A DNA stretch of 64,000 nt from Clostridia bacterium (GTDB lineage Bacteria; Bacillota_A; Clostridia; Oscillospirales; CAG-272). Shown one piece after another: positions 53,454 through 62,380 of this stretch; the first letter of the stretch is position 1, and every line of letters begins with the position of its first letter. Location: the NCBI GenBank assembly GCA_017466455.1, contig JAFTUD010000008.1:1-64000 (forward strand). Reading direction: 5' to 3'. A program made the position numbers and the translations under genes. The notes under the pieces were generated by a model, which saw only the letters and a program-made list of their open reading frames with translations, did not search any database and was not told the origin of the DNA.

Positions 53454-54380
53454 TTAAAGGACAGCCTTAAAAAATTGAACTGTTCTTGGATTTTTGGGGC
53501 TATCAAACACCTCGCTCGGCGTTCCCTGCTCGGCGATTACTCCGCCGTCCATAAAGAGAACCCTTGTTCCGACCTCTCTTGCAAAGCCCATTTCGTGTGT
53601 TACGATAACCATTGTCATTCCCTCATCGGCAAGCTCCTTTATAAGGTCAAGCACCTCGCCTACCATTTCGGGGTCAAGCGCGCTTGTAGGCTCATCAAAA
53701 AGCATTACCTTAGGGTTCATAGCAAGCGCCCTTGCAATTGCAACCCTTTGCTTTTGTCCGCCCGAGAGCTTTGAGGGGTATTCGTCCTTTTTATCCGCAA
53801 GTCCGATTCTTGTAAGAAGCTTCATCGCGGTTTCCTCCGCCTGCTCTTGAGTTTTAAGTCCGAGCTGAACGGGGGCAAGCGTAAGGTTTTTGATTACGGT
53901 CATATTATTGAATAGGTTGAAGTGCTGGAACACCATTCCTACATCCTGACGGGCAAGATTTATATCTATGCCGTATTTTTCCTGACAGTCCCTTAATGCT
54001 TGCTTAAATGCTTTTCCTTCTCTTTTTTGAAGGAGCTTCTTCTCCTTGATTTCAAGGATTATATTTTTCTTTTCAAGCTCGAGGTCGCTACCGTCGCCAA
54101 GAGCTGTTTTCCTTTGCTCAAAAAGATTTTGAAATGTTCGGCTTAGCTCAATAATTTCATCGTGCTCGTAGGGGTCTGCCTCATTTATGAGCTTACCCTC
54201 AAGCCAAATTTCGCCGTGTGTTGGCTCCTCAAGCAAATTCATGCAGCGAAGAAGTGTGCTTTTTCCGCTTCCCGAGGGACCGAGGATTACAACCTTTTCT
54301 CCTGCTTCAATTTCGCACGATACGCCACGCAAAACATCGAGGTCGCCAAAGCTTTTATGAATATTTTTAACGCTTATCAC
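53454..54380 (-). CDS. glnQ: polar amino-acid ABC transporter ATPase with an internal insertion
   Basis: ATPase of a GlnQ/HisP-type importer. Walker A is GPSGSGKST (34-42), the Q-loop [17 protein letters not shown] (Gln152), signature [20 protein letters not shown] and Walker [13 protein letters not shown]. The protein is 308 residues, against about 240 for the family. The extra 65 residues (about 72-142) lie between Walker A and the Q-loop, are highly charged and probably helical ([20 protein letters not shown]). It overlaps the permease gene by 14 bp. Confidence 0.93.
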   Translation of the reverse strand: MISVKNIHKSFGDLDVLRGVSCEIEAGEKVVILGPSGSGKSTLLRCMNLLEEPTHGEIWLEGKLINEADPYEHDEIIELSRTFQNLFEQRKTALGDGSDLELEKKNIILEIKEKKLLQKREGKAFKQALRDCQEKYGIDINLARQDVGMVFQHFNLFNNMTVIKNLTLAPVQLGLKTQEQAEETAMKLLTRIGLADKKDEYPSKLSGGQKQRVAIARALAMNPKVMLFDEPTSALDPEMVGEVLDLIKELADEGMTMVIVTHEMGFAREVGTRVLFMDGGVIAEQGTPSEVFDSPKNPRTVQFFKAVL

Positions 54381-55062
54381 TTGCTCTCAACCTCTTTTCT
54401 ATTTTCTTTATACCAAAGGTGAGCAGATATACGATTGCAAGGTAGAATACTGCGGCTGACGCCATTGGTACGACATAGCTTGCAAGGTTATTTCCTGCAC
54501 CGATGATTTTTGCTGCCATGGTAAGGTCGGTTATACTAATCATGCTTACGATAGAGGTTTCCTTTATAAGCGCGATAAGCTCGTTACCGATGGCGGGGAT
54601 TACATTCTTAATTGCCTGCGGAATAACTATTTTAAGCATGGTAATTTTGCTATTCAAGCCAAGGGCGCGTCCCGCCTCGGTTTGACCGATATCAACGGAC
54701 AAAATTCCTGCACGGATATTCTCGGCAACATATGCGCCTGAGTTAATTCCAAACGCCAAAATTGCGGTTATTTCAACCGGGAAGCCTCTGATTGCAAAGA
54801 CTGCAAACACCATTATAAACAGCTGAAGTGCCATTGGTGTGCCTCTTATTATTGTTATGTAGACCTTACAAACGCCCTTTAGCACCTTCATAAGAACGGT
54901 CTTGCTCTTTGAAATTGAGCAAAGCGCGACAAGTGTACCAAGGATAAGTCCGAGGATTGCCGCGAAAACCGAGATAAGAAATGTGTAGCCAAGGCCCGTA
55001 AACATAAGCTCAAGGTACTTTTCAGTTGTAAACAGCTCTATTATCTTTTCAAAAAAATTCAT
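54367..55062 (-). CDS. polar amino-acid ABC transporter permease
   Basis: Membrane subunit of a HisM/GlnP-type importer; 231 residues, five or six transmembrane helices. The coupling loop has the EAA motif [20 protein letters not shown] followed by [34 protein letters not shown] segment is typical of the family. A single permease implies a homodimer. It overlaps the ATPase gene and follows the binding-protein gene by 62 bp, across a partial terminator. Confidence 0.93.
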   Translation of the reverse strand: MNFFEKIIELFTTEKYLELMFTGLGYTFLISVFAAILGLILGTLVALCSISKSKTVLMKVLKGVCKVYITIIRGTPMALQLFIMVFAVFAIRGFPVEITAILAFGINSGAYVAENIRAGILSVDIGQTEAGRALGLNSKITMLKIVIPQAIKNVIPAIGNELIALIKETSIVSMISITDLTMAAKIIGAGNNLASYVVPMASAAVFYLAIVYLLTFGIKKIEKRLRASDKR

Positions 55063-55084
55063 CTATTTTTCCTGCATTAAAAAC

Positions 55085-55113
55085 GGAAAAGAACTGATTT
55101 ACAGTTCTTTTCC
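55085..55113 (-). terminator. intra-operon hairpin between binding-protein and permease genes
   Basis: 12-bp stem GGAAAAGAACTG / CAGTTCTTTTCC with a 5-nt loop and T-rich continuation. It is the usual device to make more binding protein than permease; partial termination or 3'-end protection is inferred. Confidence 0.6.
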
Positions 55114-55124
55114 TGTATTTTTAA

Positions 55125-55973
55125 TTATTTGTCCATTCCCATGTGCTTCATAACCATTTCGTTGATCTTATCCTGTGCGATAAGCTCAGCCAAAACATCA
55201 TTGATAGCATTGAGAAGCTCGGTATTGCCCTTGGTTACGCAAATTGCATATTGCTCTTCAACAATGCTATCTGCCTCTCCATCGGCGCCTGTGTAGTAAA
55301 GCGGAACGCACTCAAGTCCAGAGTTCTTAGAAACGATGTACTCAGCCGGAAGCTCATCAATTACAACAACATCTGTAAGTGTGCCAAGACCGTCAACGGC
55401 GATTTGTGCGCTATCCATTGCTACGCAGGTTGCGCCTGTGCCGTAAAGCACGCCATCATAGCCATAGTCGTTATCAGCGGTTGCGTTAACCTCACCGTCG
55501 GTGTAGATCCAACCTGTTGTATCGGTTTGTGTACCGATCTTCTTGCCTGCAAGTGCTTCCCAAACGATGTACTTGCTTCCGTCAGCTGCAGTCTTTGTAG
55601 CAGGAGCATTGTCCTTCTTATAGATTACATACTGAACTGATGTGTAGTAAGGAGTTGAAAAGTCAACCTTTTCAGCACGCTCCTCAGTGATTGTAAGTCC
55701 GGCAGCGCCACAGTCAGCGGTTTTGCCCTCCTTAACAACATCGATGATTACTGCGAAGTCTCCATCGGTGAATACAACCTCTTTATCAAGCTTTTCACCA
55801 ACGAGATTCATAATCTCAACATCAACACCAACGATTTCGGTGCCGTCATAGTATTCAAACGGTGCGAAGTATGCGTTTGTTTGAACATAAATTTTTTCGT
55901 CTCCGCAAGATGTGAAGGCGAAGCAACAAGCGATCATAATAACCGCAAGTGCAAGTGAAATGATTTTTTTCAT
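55125..55973 (-). CDS. polar amino-acid ABC transporter substrate-binding lipoprotein
   Basis: Captures an amino acid outside the membrane. The 282-residue protein has a lipoprotein signal ending FAFTSC (lipid Cys23) and the SBP_bac_3 fold: YFAPFEYYDGTEIVGVDVEI, a TITEERAEKVDFSTPYYTS hallmark and an ELLNAINDVLAELIAQDKIN tail. Glutamine, arginine or cystine-type ligands are possible; the ligand cannot be read off. It has a consensus promoter and a palindromic operator pair upstream. Confidence 0.92.
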   Translation of the reverse strand: MKKIISLALAVIMIACCFAFTSCGDEKIYVQTNAYFAPFEYYDGTEIVGVDVEIMNLVGEKLDKEVVFTDGDFAVIIDVVKEGKTADCGAAGLTITEERAEKVDFSTPYYTSVQYVIYKKDNAPATKTAADGSKYIVWEALAGKKIGTQTDTTGWIYTDGEVNATADNDYGYDGVLYGTGATCVAMDSAQIAVDGLGTLTDVVVIDELPAEYIVSKNSGLECVPLYYTGADGEADSIVEEQYAICVTKGNTELLNAINDVLAELIAQDKINEMVMKHMGMDK

Positions 55974-55997
55974 TATCTTTTTCCTCCAAAATAAATT

Positions 55998-56013
55998 TTA
56001 GCCGTGTGGCTAA
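55998..56013. repeat. small palindrome in the binding-protein leader
   Basis: TTAGCC-GTGT-GGCTAA, an inverted repeat between promoter and RBS; candidate operator or leader hairpin. Confidence 0.4.
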
Positions 56014-56030
56014 TGAATAAAGATGTTATT

Positions 56031-56059
56031 ATTATACATCTACATTTTGACAATGTCAA
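56031..56059 (-). promoter_or_regulatory. promoter of the amino-acid ABC transporter operon
   Basis: Consensus TTGACA (56059-56054), 17-bp spacer, TATAAT (56036-56031). Confidence 0.9.
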
Positions 56060-56111
56060 GGCTTTATTATAAAAAATATTCATTATATACGCAAATAAAT
56101 GTCAGTTTTTG

Positions 56112-56148
56112 TGAATATATTCATAAATTCGTGAATATATTCACGAAT
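56112..56148. promoter_or_regulatory. candidate tandem operator upstream of the amino-acid ABC transporter
   Basis: TGAATATATTCA occurs at 56112-56123 and again at 56132-56143, with centres 20 bp apart (two helical turns). The second copy is the core of a perfect 22-bp palindrome (56127-56148). It lies 53 bp upstream of the -35. The half-site TGAAT/ATTCA recalls arginine-repressor boxes, but the inner spacing is 2 rather than 4 bp. Confidence 0.6.
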
Positions 56149-56174
56149 CGGCGGATTGTCGGCTGTCAAAATGC

Positions 56175-56202
56175 AAAAATCCTGCCTCTTGGCAGGATTT
56201 TT
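56175..56202 (-). terminator. terminator of the Mrr-to-CPBP gene run
   Basis: Perfect 12-bp stem AAAAATCCTGCC / GGCAGGATTTTT with loop TCTT, 36 bp after the CPBP gene. Confidence 0.9.
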
Positions 56203-56237
56203 ATTGATTTCGTTATTTATTGGCTTTTAATTATTTA

Positions 56238-57251
56238 TTACGAATCAAGTCCGTAAAGCTCATATTCGGGAAGCTCGGATTTTTTAGGCGGGACCATCAT
56301 CAAAAGACCTATTGCAACGATAAGGATTATTGTTGCGATAAGACCGCCCTCAAGACCGAAGGAGCCACCGTTTATTTGTGTTTGGTTTACATTATAGGTC
56401 ATATTAAATATTGAGGGAATATTTGAAATTCCGCTTACGCTTGAGCCGAAGATATTACCCTGCGCGAAGTTCCACATTGTATGGATAGCGCACGCGCCGA
56501 AGATATTTCCGCGCTTCAGAATATAGATACCCTCAAATATACCGAATGCGAAAATATTTATCAGGGCGATAAGGCTTACTCCTGCATTTGCGCCATGGAG
56601 AAGGGCGAACACTGCCGAGCTGAAGGCTACTGCAAGTCCTACCTTATAATCGCGGGCTACGCTTGTCATAAGATAGCCTCTTAGCAAAATTTCCTCGCCT
56701 GCGCCCTGAATTACGAACGCAAGGAAGAAAAGAATGATTACAAATGAAAATCCGCTACCCTGTGTCACGCTTACCGAGCCTGTAAGGTATGCAATCAGCA
56801 CGACTGCGCCGTACATTACAAGACCGATTAGCGCGCCTACGCCGTATTCAAGGGCGTAATTTGCTTTTCTTATACCGAGAGAGGCTACCCCGCGCTTTTC
56901 AAATTTTTTACAGTAGATTATTGCGCCCAAAATCATAAGGCCTGCCGAGAAAAGCGACACAAGCACTACATACCACGGCATAGAGAGAGCAAGCTCATCC
57001 ATTACCGAGGCAAAGCCTGCAGCATCGATTCTTTCCGCCATATAATCTCCAAGGGCGGACAGGAATTTGTCCGAGTTCATAAGATATATAGCCGATGGGA
57101 TTGACAAAATTACATTTCTTGCAAGGGTTATTATTGCATAGACAAGAATGAACACGAAAAGCGAGTTCATATAATGCGTGGGGCGGTGATTTTGCGCTGC
57201 CTCATCAAGCATTTTTGTCCTGTTAAATCTTACATTATCACGAAGTGCCAT
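56238..57251 (-). CDS. CPBP-family intramembrane glutamic endopeptidase
   Basis: Membrane protease-like protein of 337 residues with about eight hydrophobic segments. The Rce1/CPBP motifs are present: GAGEEILLRGYLM (motif 1, EExxxR), FALLHGANAG (motif 2, His) and HTMWNF (motif 3). Relatives process prenylated proteins or bacteriocins; here the target is unknown. No bacteriocin genes lie nearby. It follows the ADP-ribose NUDIX gene by 12 bp. Confidence 0.88.
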   Translation of the reverse strand: MALRDNVRFNRTKMLDEAAQNHRPTHYMNSLFVFILVYAIITLARNVILSIPSAIYLMNSDKFLSALGDYMAERIDAAGFASVMDELALSMPWYVVLVSLFSAGLMILGAIIYCKKFEKRGVASLGIRKANYALEYGVGALIGLVMYGAVVLIAYLTGSVSVTQGSGFSFVIILFFLAFVIQGAGEEILLRGYLMTSVARDYKVGLAVAFSSAVFALLHGANAGVSLIALINIFAFGIFEGIYILKRGNIFGACAIHTMWNFAQGNIFGSSVSGISNIPSIFNMTYNVNQTQINGGSFGLEGGLIATIILIVAIGLLMMVPPKKSELPEYELYGLDS

Positions 57252-57263
57252 TACTTATTCCTT

Positions 57264-57806
57264 TTACCTTTTTGCGTTTAGAATTTTCTCCGCCTTCAGA
57301 ATTGCGACCTGTGTCTTTGAATCCTTTATTTCGCCGTTCATTACCATTTCCACAAGCACATCAAGGGGGATTTTCTCAACCTCAACGAACTCATCCTCAT
57401 CGGTATGCGGGGCGGTATAGGTAAGCCCTGTTGCGAGGTAGGTATAGATTTGCTCGTTTGTGAAGGCGACGGTGGTGTAGGTCATACCGATAAACTCAAT
57501 CTTTTCGGCAATAACCCCGCTTTCCTCCTCAAGCTCGCGCTTAACCGCCTCGTTTGGGTCCTCGTTTGGCTCTAATTTGCCCGCAGGAATTTCAAGCAAG
57601 GTCCTGCCGAAGGGGTATCTAAATTGGCGGACCATAATTACATTTTTGTCCTCATCAATCGGAATAACGCAAACTGCGCCCGGGTGCTTTATATACTCCC
57701 TTATTGATTTGCCTCCGTTTGGAAGCTCTATATCATCAACGAAGAGCTTTACCACCCGTCCGTCAAAGATTTGCCTTGATGATAGCTGTTTCTCAAAAAG
57801 CTCCAT
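57264..57806 (-). CDS. nudF: NUDIX hydrolase, ADP-ribose pyrophosphatase type
   Basis: The 180-residue enzyme hydrolyses ADP-ribose and related nucleotide sugars. The N-terminal FDGRVVKLFVDDIELPNGGK and KHPGAVCVIPIDEDKNVIMV, and the NUDIX box AGKLEPNEDPNEAVKRELEE (complete with ESG), match ADP-ribose pyrophosphatases, which have the conserved FRYPFGRTLLEIPAG segment in front. Usual length. Confidence 0.93.
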   Translation of the reverse strand: MELFEKQLSSRQIFDGRVVKLFVDDIELPNGGKSIREYIKHPGAVCVIPIDEDKNVIMVRQFRYPFGRTLLEIPAGKLEPNEDPNEAVKRELEEESGVIAEKIEFIGMTYTTVAFTNEQIYTYLATGLTYTAPHTDEDEFVEVEKIPLDVLVEMVMNGEIKDSKTQVAILKAEKILNAKR

Positions 57807-57857
57807 TTTATCTCCTTTACACGCATTTTGTGCGATATGTGGCTGTTTTTAATGCTT

Positions 57858-58598
57858 TTATTTCCTTTGATACGATGCTGTATTGCCGTTTATATCCGTA
57901 AGAGTAAGGGTGCTTCCCTCTATCCTATACGAATATTCAAGGACATATTTATCCTGCAAGGAATAGTCCTCTATCGGAAAATATTCATCATAGAACAGAT
58001 ACAGCTTATCGCCCTTTGTGGAATAAACTATGTTATTTACGCCTGTTGCGTCAAGGTTTTTGCCTGTATAGTCATTTTGGAAATTATAGGTGATATTTTT
58101 ATCGCTTACCCACTCGCCAAAGATTGACTCATCCTCATTATATTCAAGGTTGTATTTACAAAGAATAGTGTTTTTGCCGTCAGCTCTCAAAACAAGAGTA
58201 TTCTTATCCTCGCTTATTGAAAATTTACTCTCGGAGTTTTTTGGGTTGCCATCTATTGTATAGGTGACGATAAGTGTGTTTTTATCCTCTATGCGGTATG
58301 TGCTAAGCTCATCTCTTGCAGCGACAATTCCACGCACATATAGGGTTGTAATCGCCTTGCCGTTTTCCTTGAACTCATAAATTTTATAGCAGGCGTCATC
58401 AAAATTCTCCTTTTCCTGCCATACGCCAACGAGGGACATGCCGTCGTAGATATATTTACTGTTATATCCGCTGTTTTTGATGTCCCTTATCATAGGAATT
58501 CCTATGGTGATAAAGAGAATCAGGACTACTGCGACGCACACAAGTCCTACAAGCGCCCACATTTTTTGCTTCTTTGTTGCTTTTTTCTTAGTCTTCAT
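57858..58598 (-). CDS. hypothetical membrane-anchored protein with two lipocalin-like repeats
   Basis: The 246-residue protein has a basic N-terminus, one transmembrane segment (about 14-34, WALVGLVCVAVVLILFITIG) and two similar extracellular modules. Each opens with a Gly-x-Trp strand: SLVGVWQEKENFDDACYKIY (about 55) and SIFGEWVSDKNITYNFQNDY (about 160), ending in Leu/Thr-rich strands (TLVLRADG; TLTLTDINGN). This resembles DUF5640/lipocalin-like domains of Firmicutes lipoproteins. Function unknown. Its start overlaps the phosphatase stop by one base. Confidence 0.72.
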   Translation of the reverse strand: MKTKKKATKKQKMWALVGLVCVAVVLILFITIGIPMIRDIKNSGYNSKYIYDGMSLVGVWQEKENFDDACYKIYEFKENGKAITTLYVRGIVAARDELSTYRIEDKNTLIVTYTIDGNPKNSESKFSISEDKNTLVLRADGKNTILCKYNLEYNEDESIFGEWVSDKNITYNFQNDYTGKNLDATGVNNIVYSTKGDKLYLFYDEYFPIEDYSLQDKYVLEYSYRIEGSTLTLTDINGNTASYQRK

Positions 58599-59239
58599 TA
58601 TTTTCCTCTCTTAGCAAGCTCTGACATATCCCACGGGGACACATTATATGCCTCAAGCGTTGTTTTTTCTCCGTCGTAGGAGTAGCACACGAGATGGCAG
58701 TTATCTATTGAATGCTCAAAATCGGGGGGAATGTGTGCGGATTTTTCGCTATAACGGGCAAATATTCTTGTTACTGCGCCGTGTGTAACGATAAGCACCC
58801 TTTCCCCTATTTTTATTTTTTCCTTAATGAAATTATTTATTCTTTCAAGCAGTGCCTCAATAGTTTCAACCGTCTTTATTTCGGGCACATTGTTAAAGGT
58901 TGCTCGGGAATACTCCTCATAGACAAGACCGCTTAGCTCGCCAAAATCACGCTCTATCACTCTTTCATCTATTTCAAGGAGCGCGCAATCTGTTTCCTCC
59001 TGTATGATTTTTGCAGTATCTACCGCGCGACTAAGGGGGCTTGATATGATTTTTGTCCATGTTAAGCCTGCCTCGTCCTTTGCTTGCCTTAAGCCACGGG
59101 CGCAGTCCCTTGCCTGCTCTATTCCTGCTTGGTTTAGTGGCACTTCCTCTCTGCCCTGCATTTTAAAGCACAAATTCCAGTCGGTTTGTCCGTGCCTCAG
59201 GAAGCAGACTACCGCCTTTGATTTATCAAAAAAGTCCAT
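58598..59239 (-). CDS. histidine phosphatase-family protein
   Basis: Phosphoglycerate-mutase-like phosphatase of 213 residues. The N-terminal VVCFLRHGQTDWNLCFKMQG holds the catalytic RHG motif, LNQAGIEQAR and SSPLSRAVDTAKII follow, and the second catalytic His is in VLIVTHGAVTRIFARY. The substrate is unknown; relatives include GpmB, cobalamin and broad-specificity phosphatases. It precedes the two-repeat membrane protein gene by overlap. Confidence 0.9.
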   Translation of the reverse strand: MDFFDKSKAVVCFLRHGQTDWNLCFKMQGREEVPLNQAGIEQARDCARGLRQAKDEAGLTWTKIISSPLSRAVDTAKIIQEETDCALLEIDERVIERDFGELSGLVYEEYSRATFNNVPEIKTVETIEALLERINNFIKEKIKIGERVLIVTHGAVTRIFARYSEKSAHIPPDFEHSIDNCHLVCYSYDGEKTTLEAYNVSPWDMSELAKRGK

Positions 59240-59277
59240 TTTTATTCCTTGCCTTGAGTTTCGTTATTGGGTAATGC

Positions 59278-59727
59278 TTATTTTCTTCCCGTTGAGCCGA
59301 AGCCTCCCTCGCCACGCTCGGTGTCGCTTAGCTCTGCTGTATCCTCAAAATCGCACTTTATATACGGAGTAACGACCATTTGAGCGATACGCTCCCCTTG
59401 GGAAATTGTCTGTGGCTCATCAGAATGGTTATGCAATGCAACCATTATCTCGCCACGGTAATCGCTATCAATAACTCCGACCTTGTTTGCCGGAGCAAGT
59501 CCTCTTTTACTTGCAAGACCACTCCTTGCGTACACTAAGGCTACGAGCCCCTCGGGAAGCTCCATAGCAAGCCCTGTTTTTACAAGCACGGTTTCGTGCG
59601 GGGCGATTGTAAGGTCGTTATCTATACACGCATACAGGTCCGCGCCTGCGGAGAAGTCGGAGCCGTAGGTTGGGATTTTCGCGTTGTCATTCAGCCTTTT
59701 AAGCTTTACCTTCATTTGATTTATCAT
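59278..59727 (-). CDS. dut: dUTP diphosphatase
   Basis: Hydrolyses dUTP to dUMP and keeps uracil out of DNA. The 149-residue trimeric dUTPase has all motifs: SDFSAGADLYACID, YARSGLASKRGL, GVIDSDYRGEIMVALHN, and the C-terminal RGEGGFGSTGRK that closes over the active site. ATG 59727 has AAAGGAAA upstream. It lies in the minus-strand run with the alkylation-repair and phosphatase genes. Confidence 0.97.
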   Translation of the reverse strand: MINQMKVKLKRLNDNAKIPTYGSDFSAGADLYACIDNDLTIAPHETVLVKTGLAMELPEGLVALVYARSGLASKRGLAPANKVGVIDSDYRGEIMVALHNHSDEPQTISQGERIAQMVVTPYIKCDFEDTAELSDTERGEGGFGSTGRK

Positions 59728-59793
59728 TTTGACATTTCCTTTGATTTATATGATTTTGTATTTTTCCTTATGATGTGGTTGATTTCAGCCCTT

Positions 59794-60483
59794 TTACTTT
59801 ATTTTAAGGGTGTTCAGATAGCACTTTATATCGCTCGGCACTCGGTAGCTTTCACGAGCCTTTTGGATCGCCTTATTATGCGTCCATGGATCAAGCACCT
59901 TTTCTTGGATATACGGAAGTGCGGATTCATAATGCTTTGTAAGGGCGGTGGCAAAGAACCACGCCTGTGCCATTTTTATGTAGAATTTATCGCTACGGAT
60001 TTTTGAAACGAGCTTCATTGCCTCATCTGCGTGCCTTGGGGTCAGGTAATAGCAAAGAAGCGACACAATGCCGAAGCGCACGGTGTATTCGTGGCTTGAT
60101 TTCAGTGTGTCCTTAACGAAGTCAAGCACGGTGTCGGGGGATTTAAAGAAGGATTTTAAATTTGCCACGCACGAGTCAACTATTGCCCAGTTATCCATAT
60201 ACGGAAGGAGCGCACTTATTCTCTTTTCAAGCTCGCTTACAGGCAGTCTAAGGTAGCCGAGCATATAGCCGTGGACAATTCCCTCATCATAAAATTCGTG
60301 GGGTAATGTATCCATAAAGCGCTCGCCAAGCTCAGAGCCTGCGTGCTTTTTCGCGATTTTTTTACATTCGGGCCCGCGCACGCCAAGGATTTTATTCTTA
60401 TCAACGCTCGGCACAAGCCTTGAATGGAAATCTCTATACCTCTTATCGGCAAGGGCAACAAGCTCATCCTTAATAATGCTCAT
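59794..60483 (-). CDS. DNA alkylation repair protein (AlkD-like)
   Basis: HEAT-repeat DNA glycosylase family; 229 residues. The repeat segments include FYDEGIVHGYMLGYLRLPVS, MDNWAIVDSCVANLKSFFKS (Asp97, Trp99 and Asp103 in the place of the AlkD active-site cluster) and MAQAWFFATALTKHYESALP. AlkD removes 3- and 7-alkylpurines without base flipping. Its start overlaps the Mrr-like gene's stop by 4 bp (ATGA), so the two are translationally coupled. Confidence 0.9.
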   Translation of the reverse strand: MSIIKDELVALADKRYRDFHSRLVPSVDKNKILGVRGPECKKIAKKHAGSELGERFMDTLPHEFYDEGIVHGYMLGYLRLPVSELEKRISALLPYMDNWAIVDSCVANLKSFFKSPDTVLDFVKDTLKSSHEYTVRFGIVSLLCYYLTPRHADEAMKLVSKIRSDKFYIKMAQAWFFATALTKHYESALPYIQEKVLDPWTHNKAIQKARESYRVPSDIKCYLNTLKIK

Positions 60484-61430
60484 ATTTTGAAGAATTTACA
60501 CTCCTTAGCAAGCTCAAAGAGCCTTTTTCCGTCGATTTTTGTGATATTGGGGATTTCATCTATCAGCCTTTCAGCCTCCTCGTGCAGATGCGAGGTGGTG
60601 AGGTAAATTCCGCGGTTTGCACCGACGGTGTGCATAGCGCCGATAAACTCCCTTACCTCCTTGACGGTGACATGAGCGCTTTTACGAGCCTTCGCCTGTA
60701 CTGCGATAAAGTCCTTAAAGCCGAGCTTGTCCTCCGTGCGCACGACAATGTCAATTCCGCCATCATCACTACCGCCCGTTACAGCGCACTCTGTGACTGT
60801 AAAGCCCGATTTTTCATAGAATTTACGAATAAGCATAGCTCCGTAATGCTCAAAGTATTCTCCGCCGTTTTCGTTTATGTCATTTATAAAGCTTTCGTAT
60901 GTGTCAAGCTTAACCTCTATTTCGGGGGTCAGTCTGTACTTTCCGTTTTGCAGGGTGATTGCTCCTGTGCGCTCACATCTTGCCAAAAATTCACCTGCGA
61001 AGGCGCGGATTATATTATCATCGCTATCGCTAAAGGTTTTATCTGCGCCGAAGTGGACAATACAGCGTTCAAATATCTCCTGCTTTGTAAGGGCGATATT
61101 CTCCTTTAAGATGTCCTTGATATGGTCCTTGACCTGTGCGTTTGTGAGGTAGAGTGTATTGAGCTTAAGGGTAAGGAGCTTATTTTCCTCGGTGATTTCA
61201 CCGCTGTCAATTCCCTCGTTTATAACTGCGCCGATATATGAGCGCAAAAGAACGCATACGCCGTCAACACAGCTGTCGTTTATCTCGCTGTTATCAAGCC
61301 CGAGGCGCAACAAAACGCCCCTTATAAGAGCTTGTCTTGGCAGAGCCTGCCCCTCAAGGATTGAGATAATGTGCTTTTTGATTTTAGCGCTATACGCCGT
61401 TCTGTTATTTCTCACATATGAAGCGGTCAT
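60480..61430 (-). CDS. Mrr-type restriction endonuclease-like protein
   Basis: The 316-residue protein has a helical N-terminal half (1-195, with winged-helix-like segments) and a C-terminal Mrr catalytic domain (about 200-310). The PD-(D/E)XK-type signature is GGSDDGGIDIVVRT followed by FIAVQAKARKSAHVTVKEVR (Asp...Q-x-K), then GANRGIYLTTSHLHEEAERL. Mrr enzymes cut methylated DNA (type IV restriction) or act in repair. It is co-transcribed and coupled with alkD. RBS AAGGGGGGAG. Confidence 0.88.
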   Translation of the reverse strand: MTASYVRNNRTAYSAKIKKHIISILEGQALPRQALIRGVLLRLGLDNSEINDSCVDGVCVLLRSYIGAVINEGIDSGEITEENKLLTLKLNTLYLTNAQVKDHIKDILKENIALTKQEIFERCIVHFGADKTFSDSDDNIIRAFAGEFLARCERTGAITLQNGKYRLTPEIEVKLDTYESFINDINENGGEYFEHYGAMLIRKFYEKSGFTVTECAVTGGSDDGGIDIVVRTEDKLGFKDFIAVQAKARKSAHVTVKEVREFIGAMHTVGANRGIYLTTSHLHEEAERLIDEIPNITKIDGKRLFELAKECKFFKI

Positions 61431-61456
61431 TTACACTCCCCCCTTCGCTTTCTAAT

Positions 61457-61485
61457 ATTCTATCACAAATTACTGCTTATTTCAA
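61457..61485 (-). promoter_or_regulatory. promoter of the mrr-alkD operon
   Basis: TTGAAA (61485-61480), 17-bp spacer, extended -10 TGATAGAAT (TAGAAT 61462-61457). Confidence 0.75.
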
Positions 61486-61513
61486 TAATATTGCATTAAA
61501 ATTAACAAATAAT

Positions 61514-61540
61514 AAAAACGCGCCCTTGCGAGCGCGTTTT
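61514..61540 (-). terminator. terminator of fucO-rhaD
   Basis: AAAACGCGC / GCGCGTTTT stem with a 9-nt loop and a T-tract, just after the rhaD stop. Confidence 0.85.
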
Positions 61541-61549
61541 ATTGTGTCA

Positions 61550-62365
61550 TTAGATAATGCCGTCTCTGTAATTGAGATTAAATCTTGCGGCAAGCTCCTT
61601 GAGCTGGTCATCGGTGATAATGTTCTTAAGACCGATTGGCGCTGTCATCATATAAACCTGCGCTGCCTTTTCTACTGTTTCAACAAGGCCGAAGGTTTCA
61701 TCAAGGTCGTGACCTGCGCAGTAAATTCCGTGCATTGACCAGATTACTGTACGGGCTGATGCAATCTTCTCAGCGGTTGCCTCACCGATAGAGTTTGTTC
61801 CGCAAAGCATCCAAGGAAGAACCTCAACGCCGTCAGGGAATACAACGATGCACTCGGTGTTCATCTGCCAAAGGGTATGTGTGAACTTAACAGTATCAAG
61901 CTCGTGAACATAGGTCATTGCAAGAAGGTTGGTTGGGTGAGTGTGCATAATTACTCTGTTTGTTGGGTCAACTCTAAGTCTTGCGATATGGCTCATAAGG
62001 TGGGCAGGAAGCTCACTTGTAAATTTGCCACCGTCTGCATAGCCCCAAAGAAGCTCTGCATTTTGTCCGTCGGCGGAAATTCTGAATACGCCAACATTGT
62101 TTTCGGGGTCGCCAACAAAGTTCTTAAAATACTTACCTGTTCCGCTAACGAGGAAATACTTTCCTGCAAGCTCCTTTGCGTCAAAGCCGAGAGGAATAAG
62201 TCTTATAACCTTAGTTACATCAAGAACTGCCTTGACCTCCTCCTCGGTAAGAAGGTAGGAGATGTTTCCGCCGTTACGCTCATCCCATCCAAGACGGTAC
62301 ATATTTGCGGCGGTTGCACAATATTCGTTTAGAAATTTTGAATTTAAAATCTTTTTATTAGCCAT
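61550..62365 (-). CDS. rhaD: rhamnulose-1-phosphate aldolase
   Basis: Zinc class II aldolase that splits L-rhamnulose 1-phosphate into dihydroxyacetone phosphate and L-lactaldehyde. The 271 residues match RhaD of E. coli in length. Landmarks are DERNGGNISYLLTEEEVKAV, YFLVSGTGKYFKNF, the zinc ligands in RVIMHTHPTNLLAM and the third His in WSMHGIYCAGHDLDETFG. It is 15 bp after fucO, which reduces its product lactaldehyde. No rhaA or rhaB lies in the window. Confidence 0.96.
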   Translation of the reverse strand: MANKKILNSKFLNEYCATAANMYRLGWDERNGGNISYLLTEEEVKAVLDVTKVIRLIPLGFDAKELAGKYFLVSGTGKYFKNFVGDPENNVGVFRISADGQNAELLWGYADGGKFTSELPAHLMSHIARLRVDPTNRVIMHTHPTNLLAMTYVHELDTVKFTHTLWQMNTECIVVFPDGVEVLPWMLCGTNSIGEATAEKIASARTVIWSMHGIYCAGHDLDETFGLVETVEKAAQVYMMTAPIGLKNIITDDQLKELAARFNLNYRDGII

Positions 62366-62380
62366 CTTACGCCTCTTTCA

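Noticed and set aside
56112..56148. Definite ARG box
   Set aside because: ArgR boxes have TGAAT-N4-ATTCA; here the inner spacing is 2 bp, so it is given only as a candidate operator.
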